Assembly: GCA_021775655.1 (NCBI GenBank)
Contig: JAJFHK010000133.1
Coordinates: 1-9,106, forward strand
DNA length: 9,106 nucleotides
Reading direction: 5' to 3'
Origin: Filomicrobium sp.
Lineage (GTDB): Bacteria; Pseudomonadota; Alphaproteobacteria; Rhizobiales; Hyphomicrobiaceae
Position numbers and translations under genes: made by a program
The notes under the pieces: model-generated
Database searches by the model: none
Seen by the model: the letters and a program-made list of their open reading frames with translations, nothing else
Told to the model about the DNA's origin: nothing
In this document: positions 6,319 to 9,106 of the stretch, piece by piece
How the letters are laid out: each line of letters opens with the position of its first letter
Position numbering within the stretch: the first letter of the stretch is position 1

Positions 6319-6604
6319 GTCTTTTGTCCTTGAATCCGACCCGCGTGCGTGCTTGGGCAACGGGAAAACGATCCACGTCTCCCACATTGGCCAGCGCCGT
6401 CAAATCTCGGTTTAGCCGGGCACACTTAGCCTCTGCGGGCGCTTCGTTCAAGAAGGCATTGCTGGTTGCGACGGGCGAGTGCTTATGGGGCCGATCCCGG
6501 CAATGGGCGGATGGTCCCAAATGCCAGGGGTGTGCGTGATTTCTGGCCGGCTTGAGGCGGTCACATTGGGGTGGCTCTTTTAACCGGGGATCAGAGGAGC
6601 GGCG

Positions 6605-7078
6605 ATGGCAATGAAGCGTTCGATGACGGGCAACTGGCCCGCGCTGGGTGGTGTGATAACTGTCGCCGCTGCGGTAGCCGGTTTGGGTTCGACCTCGACG
6701 ACAGCCGAGGAATTCTGGATGGGAGGCCACGAACTCGAGTCCGCTTTTTCGGGAGTGACGATTGATGGCCACTATGCCGACGGGCGGCACTTCACTGAAC
6801 GTTACGGCAGCGATATGGCGTTGGACTATTTCGAAGGCCCGCGCGAGACGACGGGTCACTGGTCGGTTGTGTCCGATACTTTCTGTACGATCTACAGCGA
6901 CGACCCTTCAGGTGGGTGTTTTCGCGTTGCGCGCGTTGGCTCGAACTGCTTCGAGTTTTATTTTGTTGCGCGCACGGAAGACCAGGTGCGGCGGCGCGAA
7001 GACGGCAGGCCCGGGTGGACGGCTCGAGGTTGGGTCAAGGGGAGAAAAGCGACCTGCCAGGATCAGCCGATTGTGTAG
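6605..7078 (+). CDS. Small exported protein of unknown function with four cysteines
   Basis: I do not recognise the family. The product has 157 residues from ATG 6605. The first 34 look like a Sec signal peptide: a basic start (MKRS), a hydrophobic core (ALGGVITVAAAVAGLG) and a likely cleavage after STTA, before EEFW. The mature part (~123 residues) has repeated short aromatic/Gly motifs suggesting beta strands (FSGVTIDGHYADGRHFTERYGSDMALDYF, TGHWSVVSDTFCTIY, GCFRVARVGSNCFEFYF) and four cysteines (94, 105, 115, 151), an even number that would allow two disulfides in the periplasm. The F-SG-TI-G-Y-DG-F-E-Y pattern resembles small secreted proteins I associate with Rhizobiales, but I can name no family. 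AGAGGAG (6594-6600) is a good ribosome binding site; ATG 6611 is an alternative start with better spacing. It is divergent from asd, separated by 286 bases in which I see no other gene or clear promoter. It stands alone, 158 bases before the hydrolase genes. Confidence 0.78.
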   Translation: MAMKRSMTGNWPALGGVITVAAAVAGLGSTSTTAEEFWMGGHELESAFSGVTIDGHYADGRHFTERYGSDMALDYFEGPRETTGHWSVVSDTFCTIYSDDPSGGCFRVARVGSNCFEFYFVARTEDQVRRREDGRPGWTARGWVKGRKATCQDQPIV

Positions 7079-7189
7079 GGCGTGTCCTTTGTTTCGTCCG
7101 CTTATCGATCGAATTCTTACGCCCCATCGCTAGTGTCGCAATAGGTTTACACAGCGATTTGCCTACCTAGTGATGGGCGTACTTTTCTA

Positions 7190-7230
7190 CTACCGTGCTC
7201 CGAATATCGAGAACCAGAAACCAACGGTAG
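7190..7230 (+). repeat. Inverted repeat in the leader of the first hydrolase
   Basis: CTACCGT (7190-7196) and ACGGTAG (7224-7230) are perfect 7-base complementary arms with a 27-base loop. The second arm abuts the ribosome binding site (AGGGTGAG, 7229-7236) of the hydrolase starting at 7237, so a folded leader could in principle limit ribosome access. The loop is long and the pairing modest; it may also be chance or a protein-binding site. Confidence 0.25.
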
Positions 7231-7236
7231 GGTGAG

Positions 7237-8133
7237 ATGCGCAAGGATATTGAGTTCAAGACGGAAGACGGAACGACACTTCGTGGCTGGCACTACACTC
7301 CAGATGGTGGCGCCGGACCTCGGCCAACCATTATCATGGCGCATGGATTCTCGGCGGTGAAAGAGATGTATCTAGATCGCTTTGCCGAAGCCTTTGCCGG
7401 GGCGGGATTAGCTGCCGTTGTTTTTGACCATCGAAATTTTGGCGCTAGCGATGGTGAGCCAAGGCAAGAGATTAATCCCTGGCAGCAAGTCAGCGATTAT
7501 CGGGATGCGATTACATATGCCCAGAGTTTAGATGGAACAGATCCCGATCGCATCGGGGCGTGGGGCTCGAGCTACAGCGGCGGTCATGTATTGATGCTGG
7601 CGGCAATAGACCGCCGGGTAAAATGCGTCGTTTCTCAGGTTCCGTTGATTAGCGGACACCGCAATGCACGCCGCTTGATCCGGGCAGATGTCATCGCTGC
7701 CGTCGACGCCATGTGTGCCGAGGACCGGCGCAACCGTTTTGCCGGAGGGTCACCTGCTATGATGCCCGTCGTGTCGGAAGACCCCGCAGGACCTGCAGCG
7801 CTGCCAACTCCGGACTCCTGGAAGTGGTTTACCGAGACTGGCATGACGCGCGCGCCGGCGTGGCGCAATGAAGTCACGTTGCGATCGGTTGAACTTTTCA
7901 TGGCCTATGAACCTGGCGCCTATGTCGAGTTTATCAGCCCGACGCCACTATTGATGCTGGTTGCCGTCGGCGATCATCTCACCGTCGCAGACGAAGCGCT
8001 TGGCGCTTACGAGCGGGCCCGCCATCCAAAGAAACTGGTGACGCTCAAGGGTGGTCACTTCGATGCTTATGTTGCCGGTTTTGATACCGCAGGTCCTGAA
8101 GCACGTGACTGGTTCGCGCAGCATCTGGCGTGA
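7237..8133 (+). CDS. Alpha/beta hydrolase, YcjY/dienelactone-hydrolase-like
   Basis: This is a cytoplasmic serine hydrolase of 298 residues; no signal peptide is visible. The fold is shown by an oxyanion-hole region IIMAHGFSAVKEMYLDRFAEAF (32-53), VVFDHRNFGASDGEPRQEI (61-79), the nucleophile elbow WGSSYSGGHVL (109-119), and strand/turn regions leading to D246 (VAVGDHLT) and H274 (KGGHFDAY). The expected triad is therefore S112-D246-H274. The elbow reads G-S-S-Y-S-G, so the last glycine of the usual GxSxG is serine, a variation common in related proteins with GTSYxGG. The DHRNFGASDG motif and the DYRDAITYAQSL region are typical of the YcjY/dienelactone-like group, which also includes acyl-transfer and thioester-cleaving enzymes. 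The substrate cannot be predicted; esters or thioesters are likely. ATG 7237 follows AGGGTGAG closely. The second hydrolase starts 32 bases after the stop, so the two are probably one operon. Confidence 0.87.
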   Translation: MRKDIEFKTEDGTTLRGWHYTPDGGAGPRPTIIMAHGFSAVKEMYLDRFAEAFAGAGLAAVVFDHRNFGASDGEPRQEINPWQQVSDYRDAITYAQSLDGTDPDRIGAWGSSYSGGHVLMLAAIDRRVKCVVSQVPLISGHRNARRLIRADVIAAVDAMCAEDRRNRFAGGSPAMMPVVSEDPAGPAALPTPDSWKWFTETGMTRAPAWRNEVTLRSVELFMAYEPGAYVEFISPTPLLMLVAVGDHLTVADEALGAYERARHPKKLVTLKGGHFDAYVAGFDTAGPEARDWFAQHLA

Positions 8134-8148
8134 TGATGTGGTGAAATG

Positions 8149-8155
8149 AAGGAGG
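8149..8155 (+). promoter_or_regulatory. Strong ribosome binding site of the second hydrolase
   Basis: AAGGAGG ends 10 bases before ATG 8166, a near-perfect match to the anti-Shine-Dalgarno sequence and the strongest in the window. It fixes the start of the second hydrolase and suggests that the gene is translated independently of the upstream gene. Confidence 0.8.
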
Positions 8156-8165
8156 GGTCGCTTTA

Positions 8166-8969
8166 ATGGCTGATCCTCTTTTCGGCGTTGAGTTCGCAGA
8201 CCGCGGCGAGGGTCCGGCGCTTCTGTTTCTGCCAGGGAGTTTTGGGACGGGTGCTGGCTGGAAAGCAATTATTGATAGCTTGAGCAGCCGTTTCCGCATC
8301 GTGACGACGAGTCTGTTGGGGTATGGCGCTACTGTAGAGCGCCGTCCCCTTGGCAATGCTACGATGCAGCAGCAGACGAAACTCATTGATGGCATTCTTG
8401 AACGGATTTCTGCCCCGACTCATGTTGTTGCACACTCCTTCGGCGGTCTTGCTGCATTGGCCCACACCATTCAGGGCAGGACCAAACCTGTGAGCCTGAG
8501 TCTTGTCGAAGCAAATCCATTCGGTATTTTGCGGACTGCAGGAGAGGATCAACTCTATGAATTGTTCGGACGTTTGACCCGGACCTATTTTTCGGAGTTC
8601 GAGGCTGGACAACCGGAGGCCGCTCGCCGGATCATCGACTTTTATGGTGGCGCTGGGACGTTTGATGCATTCCCCGCCAAGGTGCGGGATTACATCGTGC
8701 AGACGACTGCGAGCAATATCCGAGATTGGACCTCTGGTACTGCTTTCGAGCCATCGCTTTCGGTCTATCGCGAGATTGATATTCCAACTCTTTTGATCCG
8801 TGGCGGCAAAGGTCATCCGGCGATGATGCGGACCGCGGAACTGCTTGCAGCAAATATTCCGGGCGCGGTGTTGGAAACAATCGAAGACGGCAGTCATTTC
8901 TTGCCTGCGACTCATCCGGCTGATTTGGCCCGGCTGATTGACGGACATGTGACGCCACTGGTGCGCTAG
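8166..8969 (+). CDS. Alpha/beta hydrolase with non-canonical catalytic motifs
   Basis: This protein of 267 residues has the compact alpha/beta hydrolase fold, unlike its neighbour in sequence. Visible elements are LLFLPGSFGTGAGWKAIIDSL (19-39, oxyanion region with PGS where HG is common), IVTTSLLGYGATVERR (45-60), the nucleophile elbow VVAHSFGGLAAL (87-98) with S91, and EDGSHFLPATHP (240-251) with the probable catalytic H244. The elbow starts with alanine in place of the first glycine of GxSxG. After the strand IPTLLIRGG (206-214) the sequence runs KGHPAMM, with no aspartate at the usual acid position; E115 in SLVEAN, at the end of the preceding strand, is a candidate replacement. Function is unknown; esterase, lactonase or epoxide-hydrolase-like activities are all possible. 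The stop codon TAG (8967-8969) coincides with the apparent edge of an IS630-type element, so the last residues may differ from the ancestral protein, though the length is normal. Confidence 0.86.
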   Translation: MADPLFGVEFADRGEGPALLFLPGSFGTGAGWKAIIDSLSSRFRIVTTSLLGYGATVERRPLGNATMQQQTKLIDGILERISAPTHVVAHSFGGLAALAHTIQGRTKPVSLSLVEANPFGILRTAGEDQLYELFGRLTRTYFSEFEAGQPEAARRIIDFYGGAGTFDAFPAKVRDYIVQTTASNIRDWTSGTAFEPSLSVYREIDIPTLLIRGGKGHPAMMRTAELLAANIPGAVLETIEDGSHFLPATHPADLARLIDGHVTPLVR

Positions 8970-9106
8970 AGCCTGTTCAACTTAAACGGACGCATAACCG
9001 GCGTTGGCGAGATAGTTGGCGCATTCCTCAGTTGAGAAGCATTTCAGCACTGCAGCGATAGCACCGGAGACGGCCTCGCAGGTGCGCGCTCGCGCCTTCC
9101 GGAGCA
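8967..9106 (-). mobile_element. IS630-family insertion sequence, transposase 3' end of the element, partial
   Basis: The window ends inside this element. It is identified by the transposase tail on the minus strand. The likely outer boundary is the TA at 8967-8968, since IS630/Tc1-mariner elements insert at and duplicate TA, followed by a presumed terminal inverted repeat beginning GAGCCTGTTCAAC (8969-8981). The transposase stop lies 13 bases inside that boundary. The other end is outside the window, so the terminal repeat and target duplication cannot be confirmed here. Confidence 0.75.
8982..9106 (-). CDS. IS630-family transposase, C-terminal 40 residues
   Basis: On the minus strand a frame open to the window edge encodes 40 residues ending at TAA (8984-8982). 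It includes RKARARTCEAVSGAIAAVLK and then CFSTEECANYLANAGYASV. The pattern of a basic helix, an A-x-x-x-V-x-x-x-I helix, F-(S/T)-x-E-E-C-x-N-Y-(L/F)-x-N-A-G-Y-A-S-V is the well-known C terminus of IS630-family DDE transposases, in the DD34-36E superfamily with Tc1/mariner. The catalytic acidic residues lie upstream, outside the window. The reading frame is undisturbed over the visible part, so the copy may be intact. Confidence 0.82.
   Translation of the reverse strand, partial: LRKARARTCEAVSGAIAAVLKCFSTEECANYLANAGYASV

Noticed and set aside
6398..6403. TTGACG on the minus strand upstream of asd as a -35 box.
   Set aside because: No acceptable -10 hexamer lies at 16-18 bases spacing, so a promoter cannot be supported.
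6230..6859. Minus-strand frame of 209 codons covering the asd upstream region and part of the secreted protein gene.
   Set aside because: Rich in R, H and P as in a shadow frame, overlaps two better supported genes, and shows no recognisable motif.

Overview
The window looks like an ordinary chromosomal stretch from an alphaproteobacterium, most likely of the order Hyphomicrobiales (Rhizobiales). The main reasons are the order mtaB-ftsY-yciB(ispZ), which is typical of that group, and protein sequences (FtsY, aspartate-semialdehyde dehydrogenase, a MarR regulator) of the alphaproteobacterial type. I cannot name a genus from the sequence; a Hyphomicrobium-like organism is only a guess.

Layout. 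1-3524 (+): the 3' part of mtaB (tRNA methylthiotransferase), which overlaps ftsY (SRP receptor) by 4 bases, followed by two tandem, diverged copies of the septation/envelope membrane protein gene yciB/ispZ. 3525-5289: two regulators facing each other, a MarR-type gene (+) and a TetR-type gene (-). The tetR gene has a perfect 8+3+8 palindrome upstream that is a good candidate for its own operator. 5290-6318 (-): asd, complete with its catalytic residues, with stem-loops just after the stop codon. 6605-7078 (+): a small exported protein with four cysteines and no recognised family. 7237-8969 (+): a two-gene unit of unrelated-looking alpha/beta hydrolases. 8967-9106: the end of an IS630-type insertion sequence, with the last 40 codons of its transposase on the minus strand. 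Its apparent TA target site coincides with the first two bases of the second hydrolase's stop codon.

How the genes fit together. The left block is housekeeping: tRNA modification, co-translational membrane targeting and envelope/division proteins, probably co-transcribed. asd makes the branch-point intermediate for diaminopimelate (cell wall), lysine, threonine and methionine. The regulators, secreted protein and hydrolase pair look like accessory genes with no visible pathway partners.

I see no CRISPR array, RNA gene, phage gene or clear multi-gene defence or biosynthetic system. The points most worth a second look are the tandem yciB pair, the IS630 end at the hydrolase stop codon, the tetR palindrome, and the non-canonical catalytic motifs of the second hydrolase.
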